Assembly (NCBI GenBank): GCA_038243605.1
Contig: JBBSQX010000011.1
Span: 1-64,000, forward strand
Origin: Terrimesophilobacter sp038243605
GTDB lineage: Bacteria > Actinomycetota > Actinomycetes > Actinomycetales > Microbacteriaceae
DNA: 64,000 nt
Direction: 5' to 3'
The position numbers and the translations under genes are program-made. Positions 35,120-45,132 of this stretch are shown in pieces (the first letter of the stretch is position 1; each line of letters starts with the position of its first letter). Under the pieces are notes generated by a model. It did not search any database and was not told the DNA's origin. It saw only the letters and a list, made by a program, of their open reading frames with translations.

Positions 35120-38100
35120 TTAGCCCTCGCGGGGAGGAGAAAGCGCGAGCTGTGCGGAGAGCACACCACGGTCGCGGCTGACAATCTGCGCACGTCCGGC
35201 GACGGAAGGTCGAGGCTTCACCTTGCCGATGAGCTGACCCTCTTCTGGGTTTCCGCTCAGCAAGATGCCCGTGGTTCCCAAATCTGTGAGTCCCTGGATG
35301 ATGGGGTCGTATGCCGACCTGCTTGCGCCGCCTGCGCGTCTAGTGAGAATCACGTGCATACCGAGGTCGCCTGCCTGCGCGAGCAACGGCGCGAGAGGCG
35401 CGAGGGGGTTACCCTGCGAGGTGGCGACCAAATCGTAGTCGTCAACGAGGATGAACCCCTCAGCACCTGTCCACCATGAGCGGGCACGCAACTGCTCTGA
35501 GTTCACATCCGGGCCCGGAATGCGCCCACGCAGGAACGCCGCAAGCTCAGCGATTCCGGTCGTGGCAAGTTCGTGCGCTGTGAGGTATGCACCCAGGTAC
35601 TCCGGTGGAATCTCACCAAGCAGTGCGCGTCGGTAGTCGACCACAAAGATTTTCGCCTCAGCCGGTGTGTAAAGGCGCATGATCTCGTTGGCGTACGCCC
35701 GCAGCATCGACGACTTGCCGGAGTCGGCGTCACCGTAGAGGTAAAGATGTGGTTCTGCGCGGGGGTCGATCGCGAACGGCGCCAGTTCTGCCTCATCGAT
35801 CCCGATCAAAATGTTGCGGGTGTCGGCAGGCGCCAAGGCGCGCAGCTCATCGAGGGTGATGAGCTCAGGCAGCAATCGCAGCTTCGGCCCTGCAGGCCCG
35901 GTCCAGCCCGCACTCACCTTGGCAATGAGGTCGTCGATGCCATTGGCGAGGGTGGAGCTCTCGCCCGAACCGTCGATGCGCGGAAGCGCGGTGAGCATCT
36001 GCAACTTGCTCTGCGCGAGACCACGGCCTGGCATCGACATGGCCACGTTGGCTGCGGCCTTACGGTCGATCTCAGAGTCGGCAGCGTCACCGAGCCGCAG
36101 CTCGATCTTGGAGCCGATGAGGTCTTTGATGTTCGCGCGCAGTTCGAGCCAGCGGGATGCCGTGATGATGACGTGAACACCGAACGTGAGCCCGCGCGCG
36201 GCGAGCGCCTGCACATCGACCTCGAGATTCTCGAACTCGCTGCGCAGTGTTGCCCAGCCGTCGATGATCAGGAAGATATCGCCGTAACCGTCGTTCACCG
36301 TACCCTCAGCGCGGCGCTGGCGATAGGTCTCGATCGAGTCGATGCCCTGTTGGCGAAAATACACTTCGCGCTTGTTGACGATGCCGATGATCTCGGCGAC
36401 CGTACGCCGAACCACATCCGGTTCGGACCTGGTGGCGAGGCCGCTCAAGTGCGGAAAGTCCTGCAAACCCGAGAAGCTACCGCCACCGAAGTCAAGAACG
36501 TAGAACTGCACCTCCAAGGGCGTGCAGGTGAGCGAGAGCGCGACCATGGTGCTGCGAGCGAGCGTGCTCTTGCCGCTCAACGGCCCACCGACGATGGCCA
36601 TGTGGCCTGCCGCGCCGCCGAGAGAAACAGTGAGTGACTCACGCCGCTGCTCGAGCGGGATGTCGACGATGCCGAGTGGCACGGTGAGCGCACCCGTGTT
36701 GCGCCAGCTTTGCGAGATGAGCCCGAGTTGAGGGTGCACCGCAAGGTCGGGCATGAGCTGGTCGAGGGAGGCGGGGGTGAGCAGAGGTGGCAGCCAGACC
36801 TGGTGGGCGGCAGGACCTCGCCCGCTCATCCGCTCGACCGCGATCTCGAATGTGCTGCGCTTCTCTTCTGGCTCAGCAGAGGAGACAACAGGGGCATCTG
36901 CGTGAACCTCTGGCTCCTCGGAGCGTCGCACCGGCGCCGCAGTGAACAGTTCGACACTGGATGCGCCGTCGCGGATGACCCCACCGGCAACCGAGCGCGC
37001 ACGGTTCTTTGGTGCGCCCGAAACGTAGGCGGCCCTGAACTGAGTCATGGTTTCGGTGTCGGATTTCAGGAAGCCCATTCCGGGCTCCGGCGGCAGGTGG
37101 TAGGCATCAGGCACCCCAAGCACGGCGCGGGATTCGGCGGCCGAGAAGGTGCGCAGCCCGATGCGGTACGACAGGTGGGAGTCGAGCCCGCGCAGCTTTC
37201 CCTCTTCTAGACGCTGCGATGACAGCAGGAGGTGCACCTGCAGGGAGCGACCAAGTCGACCAACGTTGACGAAGGTTTCGACGAAGTCTGGCTTCGCAGA
37301 GAGCAGCTCCGAGAACTCGTCAGCGACAATGAGCAGCGCAGGCAGCGGCGCGAGGTCGGTGCGGCCACCGCGACGGGCTTTCTCGTAATCGGTGACGTTG
37401 GCGAAGTTGCCACTGATGCGAAGCAGTTCCTGACGGCGCACCATTTCGCCCTGCAAGGCATCCTGCATGCGATCGACGAGCGCGATCTCCTTACCGAGGT
37501 TCGTGATGATCGCGGAGACGTGGGGCATGTCGGCCATGCCAGCGAAGGTGGCGCCACCCTTGAAGTCGACGAGAACGAAGTTGAGCTGTTCAGGCGAATG
37601 GGTGAGGGCGAGAGCGAGCACGAGGGTACGCAAAACCTCAGACGTGCCGGAACCGGTTGCCCCAATAATGAGGCCGTGCGGGCCCATTCCTTGCTGGGCC
37701 GACTCTTTGATGTCGAGCACAATCGGCACACCCTCTGAGTCCTGACCGATCGGTACGCGCAAGCGGTCGCGCTCGAGGCGCCCGCCCCAGGCCGTGTCAA
37801 AATCGATGTCACGCACATCTGGGAGGTTGAGCAGGTCAACCAGTTCCGCCTGCCCAGAGATCGCGCCGCTAGAACTCGTGGTGGTCGACGTCGACGAATA
37901 CAGCGGCATGAGCCTGCGCGCGGTGGCCTCCGCTTCGACGACACTGATTCCGTCGGCGGTGAAATCTACGGCAGCCGCCTGCAACGTGATGAGTTCTGCG
38001 GCACCACGCTTCGCCGTCGGGGACTGGGAGAGTGCGATGCGCAGCATGGTCGGGTTCTCAAGCTCTGCCCATCGCGCCGGAAGCTCGATCACCGTAACGC

Positions 38101-39088
38101 CGAGCACACCGTCTTCGGTGACAATGGGGTCACTCAATGGCACTCGTGCGCCATCAACAACAATGATCACGTGCGGCAGCGTCGCGGAGGTGGCCGGCCC
38201 AAACCGCGGTCGCTCCTTGATTTCTGCCGGCAGCAGATCCTCGATCTCGTCGAGCGAGGAGGAGATCATTCTGGCCGGACCGAGCTGGTCGGTGCTCGTG
38301 CGCGAGTGGGTGTGTGGCAGCCACTTTGCCCACTCCCACTGCGACAGCGAGGCGTCATCCGCGGCGATGGCGATCTGCAGGTTCTCTGGGTCGTGCATTG
38401 TTGCAGCGTGCAACAGCATGGCGCGAACGAGCGAACGAACCTCGCGTTCATCCCCCGTCACCTGAACGCGAGCGAAGCCGTTGAGTGGCACCGCAAGGGG
38501 GAGGTTCTCTTGCATCTCGTGCGCGATCATGAATCGGTGCGCTGCGGATGCCGCCACAGGGTCGAGCTGCGCAAGAGGGGGGAGCTCTGGAGCTTCGAGC
38601 GTCACACACAGCGGCTGATCGCTGGTGCCAACCCTGCCGAGCAAAAAGTCTGGGTCCCCGGCGGAGCGTTCCCACACCCTGGTGCGTTCCTCTGCGAGGT
38701 AGGTGAGCGCTACCGGCGCAGGGTTCGCCCAGTTGGCGGCCCTGCGCTGCTGCTTGGCGGCAACACGAATGGTCTGACGCAGCTCGGTGAGGTAGGCGAG
38801 GTATTCGCGTCTCGCGGCGACCACGGCGGTTTGGCGCTGCGAGCGTTGCCGCCATCCGTTGACCACGACAAAGCCGAGGGACGACAGCAGAAACATTCCA
38901 CCAGTGAGTAGCCCGGTGAGGCCCGCATTCGACATGGTGACCATGACGATGGCGCCGATACTGCCGAGCATAGGGAGCATCGAGCTGAGAAGGTTGCTTC
39001 CCCCTTCGCTCGGGGCGAGTTCTGGCGGGGCCTGCACCGAAATCTTGCCGGAGGGCACGCGTGGGGGCGCGAGGCGGGTTGCTGACAT
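35120..39088 (-). CDS. eccC: EccC-type FtsK/SpoIIIE ATPase of the type VII secretion system
   Basis: 1322 residues, the T7SS motor and substrate receptor. Two N-terminal transmembrane helices (LPMLGSIGAIVMVTMSNAGL and GLLTGGMFLLSSLGFVVV), then three FtsK-like domains. Domain 1 has Walker A-like GATGSGTSEVL with Thr482 where Lys is expected, and VLVDFKGGATF as Walker B. Domain 2 has an intact P-loop GGPLSGKSTLA (Lys840), and domain 3 an intact GDADSGKSSML (Lys1125). A single fused EccC is as in ESX-2/3/4-type systems. The ATG overlaps the preceding stop by one base (TAATG). Confidence 0.95.
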   Translation of the reverse strand: MSATRLAPPRVPSGKISVQAPPELAPSEGGSNLLSSMLPMLGSIGAIVMVTMSNAGLTGLLTGGMFLLSSLGFVVVNGWRQRSQRQTAVVAARREYLAYLTELRQTIRVAAKQQRRAANWANPAPVALTYLAEERTRVWERSAGDPDFLLGRVGTSDQPLCVTLEAPELPPLAQLDPVAASAAHRFMIAHEMQENLPLAVPLNGFARVQVTGDEREVRSLVRAMLLHAATMHDPENLQIAIAADDASLSQWEWAKWLPHTHSRTSTDQLGPARMISSSLDEIEDLLPAEIKERPRFGPATSATLPHVIIVVDGARVPLSDPIVTEDGVLGVTVIELPARWAELENPTMLRIALSQSPTAKRGAAELITLQAAAVDFTADGISVVEAEATARRLMPLYSSTSTTTSSSGAISGQAELVDLLNLPDVRDIDFDTAWGGRLERDRLRVPIGQDSEGVPIVLDIKESAQQGMGPHGLIIGATGSGTSEVLRTLVLALALTHSPEQLNFVLVDFKGGATFAGMADMPHVSAIITNLGKEIALVDRMQDALQGEMVRRQELLRISGNFANVTDYEKARRGGRTDLAPLPALLIVADEFSELLSAKPDFVETFVNVGRLGRSLQVHLLLSSQRLEEGKLRGLDSHLSYRIGLRTFSAAESRAVLGVPDAYHLPPEPGMGFLKSDTETMTQFRAAYVSGAPKNRARSVAGGVIRDGASSVELFTAAPVRRSEEPEVHADAPVVSSAEPEEKRSTFEIAVERMSGRGPAAHQVWLPPLLTPASLDQLMPDLAVHPQLGLISQSWRNTGALTVPLGIVDIPLEQRRESLTVSLGGAAGHMAIVGGPLSGKSTLARSTMVALSLTCTPLEVQFYVLDFGGGSFSGLQDFPHLSGLATRSEPDVVRRTVAEIIGIVNKREVYFRQQGIDSIETYRQRRAEGTVNDGYGDIFLIIDGWATLRSEFENLEVDVQALAARGLTFGVHVIITASRWLELRANIKDLIGSKIELRLGDAADSEIDRKAAANVAMSMPGRGLAQSKLQMLTALPRIDGSGESSTLANGIDDLIAKVSAGWTGPAGPKLRLLPELITLDELRALAPADTRNILIGIDEAELAPFAIDPRAEPHLYLYGDADSGKSSMLRAYANEIMRLYTPAEAKIFVVDYRRALLGEIPPEYLGAYLTAHELATTGIAELAAFLRGRIPGPDVNSEQLRARSWWTGAEGFILVDDYDLVATSQGNPLAPLAPLLAQAGDLGMHVILTRRAGGASRSAYDPIIQGLTDLGTTGILLSGNPEEGQLIGKVKPRPSVAGRAQIVSRDRGVLSAQLALSPPREG

Positions 39089-40524
39089 TATGCTTTCTCA
39101 CTCCCGAGAAGGATGCTGACCGTGAACGTTCGGTCGCCAATGCGCACGCGTACGCCATCGTCAAGCAGAACCCGCTCACCCGGCACTAGCACGACGCTGT
39201 CACCGTCTTCGGAGAGCAACTCTGTTCCGTTGGTGGAGTCGCCATCCGTGAGCCAGGTACGACCGCGGGAATGCTCTAGGCGCAGATGGGTTTTCGAGAC
39301 GGTCGAGTCTGGGTCCGTCACGACAACAAGTTTGTCACTTGGTTCGGTTGCCACGGGGTTACGACCGAGGTTCACCGAGACGGGGGCCGCAAACTGCTCA
39401 CGTTGGCCGGTGTCAAATATCAGCAGCAGGGTGCCACTCGCGCTGGGAGCCTCGGCCCCACTCGCCGGGATGATGCCCGCGACGAGGCCACTCGACGGCT
39501 CCTCGATAATGGGCACCGGAGAGGCGATAAACGTCTGGCCACCGGCCGCCGTGTTCGATGTGCTGAGCGAATCTTCGTCGACGACCGAGAATCGGGCGGT
39601 CGTACTGATGACGTGCGGCACCAGTGAAGGAACGGGCGGTGTGAGGTAGTGCATGGCGGCTCCCGGCGGGAGTGCCTCTGGCTGTGACCCCATCGTCACG
39701 GCCATCCCCTGCTGCTGCATGTTGCCAATATCGCGAGGGAATGCTGCCTTACGTGGAGTGCGAGGTGGAACCGCCACAACAACGGTGAGAGCTGCACGAT
39801 CTGCCCAGGTTCTGCCCTTGCCCGCGTCATCCCAGGCGGAGGAGGCGACGACTATCCACGCGCCCACGGCGGCGACCATGAAGCCGGCGCCCGTAATGAG
39901 CCACCGCACGAAGGAGCGCCCAACGCCAGGAGAGTATGGGGCGTCATGGCGGGCGGTGCGCAATCGGAACAGCGCATTTCCGGGCGTCAGCCCCGTGCGG
40001 GCCTCAAGTACCCACATAATGACGAGGGCTTCTGCGAGCGCGATCAGGCCGTAGACGATACTCGAGGTCGCTAACGTGACAACCAACGCCACGAGCGCCA
40101 CCGCGATGACGTCGGCCGTGAAAGCTCCGAGCCTCGCACCGGTACTTGCGACTGTTCCGGCGAATACTGGGTCGAGCGTGGCGGTGCCCCGTGGCGGCCT
40201 CTGCACATTCGGTCGAACTGACATCTGGTGCGGGGTGGCCGGCTGGGGGAACCCTTGTGGCGGGATGCCCATCGGTGCAGAACCCCCGGCATCCGCGCCG
40301 ACGGCACCGGCACCAGCCAACGCAGGCGCAACGAGAAACTGCGCGGGTGAGACCTGCTGGATGGCCCCACACCAAATACAGCTGACGCTGCCGGCCTGAA
40401 CAACCTGATGACAGTTCCAGCACTGCGCGCCGGAAGTTGACGGTGCCCCTGAGGACGGTGCCCCTGAGGACGGTGCACCTGAAGACGGCGCACCTGGGGT
40501 TGGCGGCAGCGGTGGCAGACTCAT
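39088..40524 (-). CDS. RDD-family membrane protein with zinc ribbon and FHA domain
   Basis: 478 residues. GAPSS repeats at the N-terminus, a short zinc ribbon (CWNC ... CIWC), a linker, an RDD membrane domain at about 115-260 (GARLGAFTADVIAVALVALV, TGLTPGNALFRLRTAR), and a C-terminal FHA domain (NLGRNPV, VSKTHLRLE, DGDSTNG). It is encoded between EccD and EccC with overlapping ends, so it is probably a dedicated T7SS accessory that binds phosphothreonine at the membrane. Confidence 0.88.
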   Translation of the reverse strand: MSLPPLPPTPGAPSSGAPSSGAPSSGAPSTSGAQCWNCHQVVQAGSVSCIWCGAIQQVSPAQFLVAPALAGAGAVGADAGGSAPMGIPPQGFPQPATPHQMSVRPNVQRPPRGTATLDPVFAGTVASTGARLGAFTADVIAVALVALVVTLATSSIVYGLIALAEALVIMWVLEARTGLTPGNALFRLRTARHDAPYSPGVGRSFVRWLITGAGFMVAAVGAWIVVASSAWDDAGKGRTWADRAALTVVVAVPPRTPRKAAFPRDIGNMQQQGMAVTMGSQPEALPPGAAMHYLTPPVPSLVPHVISTTARFSVVDEDSLSTSNTAAGGQTFIASPVPIIEEPSSGLVAGIIPASGAEAPSASGTLLLIFDTGQREQFAAPVSVNLGRNPVATEPSDKLVVVTDPDSTVSKTHLRLEHSRGRTWLTDGDSTNGTELLSEDGDSVVLVPGERVLLDDGVRVRIGDRTFTVSILLGSEKA

Positions 40525-41906
40525 GCCGCCATCATTCCACGCAGAAGGTCTATCGCGTCGGCGGCGAGCAGTGCCGCGGGCAGACAGAAGGCAACGGCGA
40601 GGCCCTCCATGACATCCGCGAGCCGTGACCAGCCAAGGGAGCTGGAGCCGCGACCGATAGGAACAAGCACTGCGGCGGCGATGATGCCGATCACGAGAAA
40701 GACGATCGAGGCGATGACGAGCGACTGCGAGCCAAATTCTGCAGTGGCCACCACGGCGGCTTCCAACATGACGATGACGGCGGCGCTTCGGGGAACCCAG
40801 CGAAGTATCGGGTTGAGGGTGTGCCGTGGAACAAGCAGCAGCGCGAGTACGAGTAGCACCACGAGGGCTATTGTTCCTATCTCGATGAGCAGGTTTGCCC
40901 GCCAGTTTCCGGCGAGGGCGATGGGCATCATCGTGACGGCGATAATGCTCAGAAGTACTGTACCGGCGAGCAGTCGCGCACTGGAGTCGTGCACGATCCG
41001 CAGCACCTCCGTGAACCTCACCTGATCTGGTGAGACCGGGATCGTTCCACGCACTGTCCAGCGGTTGCTCATGAACCGCGCGTAGTCAATGTGGTAGCCC
41101 TCAGGAACATTCACGAGGGTGCTAGGAATGGCGCGAAGCGCGATCGGCACCGCGCCCGCCGAGATGGCACCTGCCGCAACGAGGCCCCACCCCATCGCGA
41201 GCGTGATTCCCCACACCCCAGCGAACACGAGGAGCAGGATGGCGACCGCGGAGGAGGCGCCGCGCAGACGCACACCGCCGACCGAGGTTGTGAGCACAGT
41301 GGCGAGGATGCCGGCGGCGAGCAGCCCAGAAAATATTCCGAGCTGCAGTGAGGCTTCGAGACCGGAGGGCACCGCAAGCATCCCGGAGGCGAAGGCGAGG
41401 CCGAGAGGCGCAAGCATCGCGAGAGCATCGGCCGGGTTGTCGTTCGATTGACGGAACGCCCAGGCGAGCGCGGAGACGATTGCGGCAACCCCGAGCACGG
41501 CGCTCACGACGGCGCGCTCAACTGTGCCGAGCACAACGCCATCAGAGTTGTTGCTGTACACGGCAGTGCCGACGGCGACGATGGCGATCATGGCGAGCAT
41601 CCACCAAACGTTCCCGCGGTCATAACGCGTCGTGGTGCGCTGTTCTCGTACTGTGGGGGCGAGCGGTTCGTTTGCTCGCAGGTCAACGATGGCGAACAGG
41701 GCCCCGTCTGACAGCTCTGCTGCGAGTATGCCGAGCTTAGTCTCGCGCCCGCCGCGTTCGAGCACCACGTGGCGACCAGGCTCGATGATATAGCCCAGCC
41801 CACTCAATACGTTGCCGAGGGTGTCATCGAGCGGAACGAGCAGGTCGAGGCGACGCTCCCCGTCAACCAGAGCGATCTTTCGGCGCTCCGGAACGATCAC
41901 CGACAT
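40521..41906 (-). CDS. eccD: EccD-like T7SS membrane channel subunit (copy 1)
   Basis: 461 residues. An N-terminal ubiquitin-like (YukD) domain of about 85 residues (KIALVDGERRLDLLVPLDDT, GGRETKLG) is followed by about 11 transmembrane helices (WWMLAMIAIVAVGTAVY and onward). This is the EccD architecture. It overlaps the RDD-FHA gene by 4 bases. A second EccD-like gene lies on the plus strand at 47723-49075, so the two could form a heteromer or serve two systems. Confidence 0.85.
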   Translation of the reverse strand: MSVIVPERRKIALVDGERRLDLLVPLDDTLGNVLSGLGYIIEPGRHVVLERGGRETKLGILAAELSDGALFAIVDLRANEPLAPTVREQRTTTRYDRGNVWWMLAMIAIVAVGTAVYSNNSDGVVLGTVERAVVSAVLGVAAIVSALAWAFRQSNDNPADALAMLAPLGLAFASGMLAVPSGLEASLQLGIFSGLLAAGILATVLTTSVGGVRLRGASSAVAILLLVFAGVWGITLAMGWGLVAAGAISAGAVPIALRAIPSTLVNVPEGYHIDYARFMSNRWTVRGTIPVSPDQVRFTEVLRIVHDSSARLLAGTVLLSIIAVTMMPIALAGNWRANLLIEIGTIALVVLLVLALLLVPRHTLNPILRWVPRSAAVIVMLEAAVVATAEFGSQSLVIASIVFLVIGIIAAAVLVPIGRGSSSLGWSRLADVMEGLAVAFCLPAALLAADAIDLLRGMMAA

Positions 41907-42032
41907 ATTTTACAGTCCCACGACGAGTTAGCGGATGTCGCCCCGCTGACTCTCAACGAAGCACCGGTCGCAGGCAAAACCTGTCGGGTCAGCACTGATC
42001 ATCTGCGCTGATCGTCTGTGGCATTGCCGCTC

Positions 42033-43343
42033 CTATTCGATGTCGGGAACGTCACGCCCGCCGGCCATGGCCCCCGCTGAGCGTGGTCCGCGCTCGATGT
42101 CATCCTCAAGTTTGGGCGCCATCGGGCCACCAAGACCTGAACGCTTCTCTTTTTCGCCGCCACCAGCACCGCCTTGACCGCCGCCCATCATGGCGCCACC
42201 CGGTCTGCTGCCTGCTGCCCCAGAGCCACCGGCCGCTTCACCAGCCGCACCGACTCCGCCGCCCTTGGCGCCGCCAAGCAGCCCGCCAGCGCCCGGGTTT
42301 GCCGCAGCACCACCGGCACCCCCCATGCCGCCGGCTCCGCCGCCTGCGGAACCGAAACCACCAAGCCCACCACCGGTGCCCGTCATTCCAGAGCCGCCCA
42401 CGCGGGCGCCAACGGCAAGAGCCGCAGCACCAGCGCCACCGCTCACTGCGCCACCCAAACCACCGCCCGGTCGGAAGGGGAGTCCGCCACCGTTGGGGCC
42501 ACCAGCGCCACCGCCAGATCCGCCAGCGCCACCGGGACCACCAGCGCCACCGGTTCCCGGAAGGTAACCGCCATCGAGGCCTCCGTCAACAGAGGGAACT
42601 GTCGCATGCCCGCCAGGGACGTAGCCCGGCCCACCAGGAACATAGTGTGGCCCACCAGTACCTGGTCCACCCGTGCCGAAGCCACCGGTACCTGACCCAC
42701 CAGCTCCAGGCCCACCAGACGAGGCTCCAGACACTCCGGGACCACCGTAGTTGCCGCCACCCGGGCCCGATCCGTATCCAGGATTTCCGTTTCTCCACCC
42801 GTCCGTGGACGAGGGCGGAGGAGCGGGCTGGTCGGGCACGAAATCGACGGCAAGCTGCTTCGGCTGTTTCAGGGCGAGATCCCTCCCTGCCAAGCTTGCG
42901 TGAAACTCATCCAACTTCTTGCGTGCCGCGTCTTCGCGTTGGCCTTTGAGGTGGTCTTCATACACCTGCATGCCACCCTGGGCCGACAAGACTCCCAGCG
43001 GGCCGAGGGCGAAGCTCCCCGCCGTAATCGCAGTGCGAGTGCCGCCGTCGATGTGGGTCGACGGCAATGGGCCGTCGTTAACCATTCGCCGCGTGTTGTT
43101 TGCGTAAAAAATCATATCCTTCACCTCATGCACGTTGTCGTGTATTTCGGCAAATTGTTTCTGAAGCGCAGAAAACACCGCTTGGGCACTCTCTGCAGAA
43201 GCGCCCGTGAGCCCAGTGGCACCTGCAATCTTCGCCATCAGGGCCACAAGCTCTGGGAGCTCATTCTCAAGTTGATTTAGTGCCGGAACCTCCCAATCAG
43301 GCGCCGCAGCGAGTGCCTTGAGCTCGTCTTCGTATTTTCCCAT
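42033..43343 (-). CDS. T7SS-associated Gly-rich protein, candidate secreted effector
   Basis: 436 residues. The helical N-terminal ~125 residues (NQLENELPELVALMAKIAGA, AVFSALQKQFAEIHDNVHEV) resemble the helical hairpins of WXG100/PPE-like substrates. A short linker follows, then about 230 residues very rich in Gly, Ala and Pro, with GGPG and GGAGG runs. The C-terminus is polar (KLEDDIERGP ... GGRDVPDIE). ATG at 43343 follows AAAGGAA. It lies between a mycosin and EccD. No enzymatic domain is visible; secretion is inferred from context. Confidence 0.75.
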   Translation of the reverse strand: MGKYEDELKALAAAPDWEVPALNQLENELPELVALMAKIAGATGLTGASAESAQAVFSALQKQFAEIHDNVHEVKDMIFYANNTRRMVNDGPLPSTHIDGGTRTAITAGSFALGPLGVLSAQGGMQVYEDHLKGQREDAARKKLDEFHASLAGRDLALKQPKQLAVDFVPDQPAPPPSSTDGWRNGNPGYGSGPGGGNYGGPGVSGASSGGPGAGGSGTGGFGTGGPGTGGPHYVPGGPGYVPGGHATVPSVDGGLDGGYLPGTGGAGGPGGAGGSGGGAGGPNGGGLPFRPGGGLGGAVSGGAGAAALAVGARVGGSGMTGTGGGLGGFGSAGGGAGGMGGAGGAAANPGAGGLLGGAKGGGVGAAGEAAGGSGAAGSRPGGAMMGGGQGGAGGGEKEKRSGLGGPMAPKLEDDIERGPRSAGAMAGGRDVPDIE

Positions 43344-43360
43344 GATGCAATTCCTTTCGC

Positions 43361-44674
43361 TCAAAAACCTGTGCCATTAGTCGGTGGTCGCTTAGCTCGC
43401 CGGGAGGTGAGCACGACCGCCAAAATGATTACGCCGATGATCAGCAGCAGGAATATCACGCCCCCAATCACTATCGGTAACAACCAGGAAAGTGATGACG
43501 CGCCTTCCGTCGGCTCAGTCGGCGACGCGTCGGGCGTGTGGATGGGAGGCGGGCTCGCAATCATCTCCGCCGAAGGATCCCAGCCAGCACCCTCCATAAT
43601 CAACGGATTCACATCCGGATACTGTGTCGGATCCACTTTCAACATATGAGTGGCCGATGCCACCCCATACCCAAGGCCGGCATCAGTGCTGAACTCGAGT
43701 GGATGATCATCGCCACCTGTGTTATGGATCAAAGTTTGAATCAACTGATTGCCAGTCGCCTTGGGATATTTATCCTTCACCAACGCCATAAAGCTGGACA
43801 CTATCGGTGTCGCATACGACGTGCCATATCCGAGCATCTGTGTCTCCCACAAACCCTCATCCACCGAGCCCTGCGTCATGACACCCATCCCAGGCCCCGC
43901 CACTACGACCCTTTTGTCGTAGTCACTCGCGCCCTGCAACGACACCTCAGCATTGGCATCTATCCGCTGCACGGCCACCGCACCATTTGCTGCCGCGGGC
44001 CACGCAAAGTTATGTTCTGTGCTGCCATCAGGACCCACATTGGGTAGTCCACCGACAATGACCACACCTTTGTTCTCTGCCCTCGCGACAGCTTGGATTA
44101 GCGTCGCCTCGGGAAAACCATTCAACGACACAGAAATGATGTCGGCACCCATGGCCACTGCACTATCGACAAACAAAGCCTCGACGCTGTTCTCGTAAGC
44201 GGTGCCATCGGCCTCGAGACAGTCCCCCTCATTGCCAGCATTATCAGTCGGCGACAACATGAAGTAGAGCACCTTCGCCTTCGGCGCCACACCCTTCACA
44301 CCTGTCTGGCCCGGATAGCCAGCGCCGGTACCCACAATGAACGAGGCCACATTCGTGCCATGGTGCGCCCCCATGGCTGTTGAGGTCGGCGGAATCAACA
44401 CACCAGACTCATCCCAACACAGCGACGGCTGCACCTCAATATCAGCACCCTTAAGGGTGGGAACTTCAAGATTAATTTGAGTATCAATGACCGCAATGGT
44501 CACACCAGAACCCATGATGCCCGCGTCATGCGCATCCTGCACATGAAAAGCATCAAAATACCAAAAGCTATCGTCAAGGTTCTCAGCCATCGCGGCAGAA
44601 CCAGATCCCAGCAACAGTCCCGCCACTGCAACTACCCCCACAGCACGGGTACTCCAGCGCAAGAACGATCTCAA
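43361..44674 (-). CDS. Mycosin-like subtilisin protease (copy A)
   Basis: 437 residues. Signal peptide (VGVVAVAGLLLGSGSAAMAE), S8 protease domain with Asp in TIAVIDTQIN, His in GAHHGTNVASFI and Ser in GTSYATPIVSSF, then one C-terminal transmembrane helix (LLPIVIGGVIFLLLIIGVII). This is the MycP architecture of T7SS proteases. The Asp motif is DTQ rather than the usual DSG. Very similar to the copy at 46085-47434, showing a duplication around the WXG100 genes. Confidence 0.92.
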   Translation of the reverse strand: MRSFLRWSTRAVGVVAVAGLLLGSGSAAMAENLDDSFWYFDAFHVQDAHDAGIMGSGVTIAVIDTQINLEVPTLKGADIEVQPSLCWDESGVLIPPTSTAMGAHHGTNVASFIVGTGAGYPGQTGVKGVAPKAKVLYFMLSPTDNAGNEGDCLEADGTAYENSVEALFVDSAVAMGADIISVSLNGFPEATLIQAVARAENKGVVIVGGLPNVGPDGSTEHNFAWPAAANGAVAVQRIDANAEVSLQGASDYDKRVVVAGPGMGVMTQGSVDEGLWETQMLGYGTSYATPIVSSFMALVKDKYPKATGNQLIQTLIHNTGGDDHPLEFSTDAGLGYGVASATHMLKVDPTQYPDVNPLIMEGAGWDPSAEMIASPPPIHTPDASPTEPTEGASSLSWLLPIVIGGVIFLLLIIGVIILAVVLTSRRAKRPPTNGTGF

Positions 44675-45132
44675 CTTATGCCCGCACCCTTCGGCTGACT
44701 CGCAAATTCAGCGGTGGCATTAGACGCCGTGGCGCCTGTTCCCGCGGTGTCTTTCGCAGTCGAAATCGTTCTCGTTTTCTCTTTCTCGGTCGCCACCGCT
44801 ATCGCCGTCGGAGTTGCCATCAACGCAATCTGTGCCAAAAGTTTGGCAGCACCTTCCGAGAGCGACCCATCTGCCTTCACTAGCGCCGTGACAGTTTCGG
44901 CGATAGCAACGTGTTGCTGCTGCACGCTGTCGCTGATTGCGGTTGCGAGTTTGTAAAGATTGCCCTCAAGGGTCCCCAACCGCCAGTAGAAGTCGGACGT
45001 CACACCCTCGCTTGTACCGTGTACGGCCCCAACCCTGCAAGTCAAGCCTCCGCCGCCCGGCAGATACTCTGCGAGCAGCTTGAGCGCGTGCGCAGCTTCA
45101 TCAAGATCGACGGCGATGACTTTGCCAGCCAT
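44671..45132 (-). CDS. Small helical T7SS-associated protein, unknown
   Basis: 153 residues; family not recognised. Predicted mostly helical (DEAAHALKLLAEYLP; TLEGNLYKLATAISDSVQQQ; EGAAKLLAQIALMATPTAIA), with a Thr/Ala-rich tail. One Cys (LTCRVG). No signal peptide or WXG motif. It overlaps the mycosin gene by 4 bases and lies next to the two WXG100 genes, so it may be a co-secreted partner or a chaperone, like the small Esp proteins of ESX systems. Confidence 0.7.
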   Translation of the reverse strand: MAGKVIAVDLDEAAHALKLLAEYLPGGGGLTCRVGAVHGTSEGVTSDFYWRLGTLEGNLYKLATAISDSVQQQHVAIAETVTALVKADGSLSEGAAKLLAQIALMATPTAIAVATEKEKTRTISTAKDTAGTGATASNATAEFASQPKGAGIS

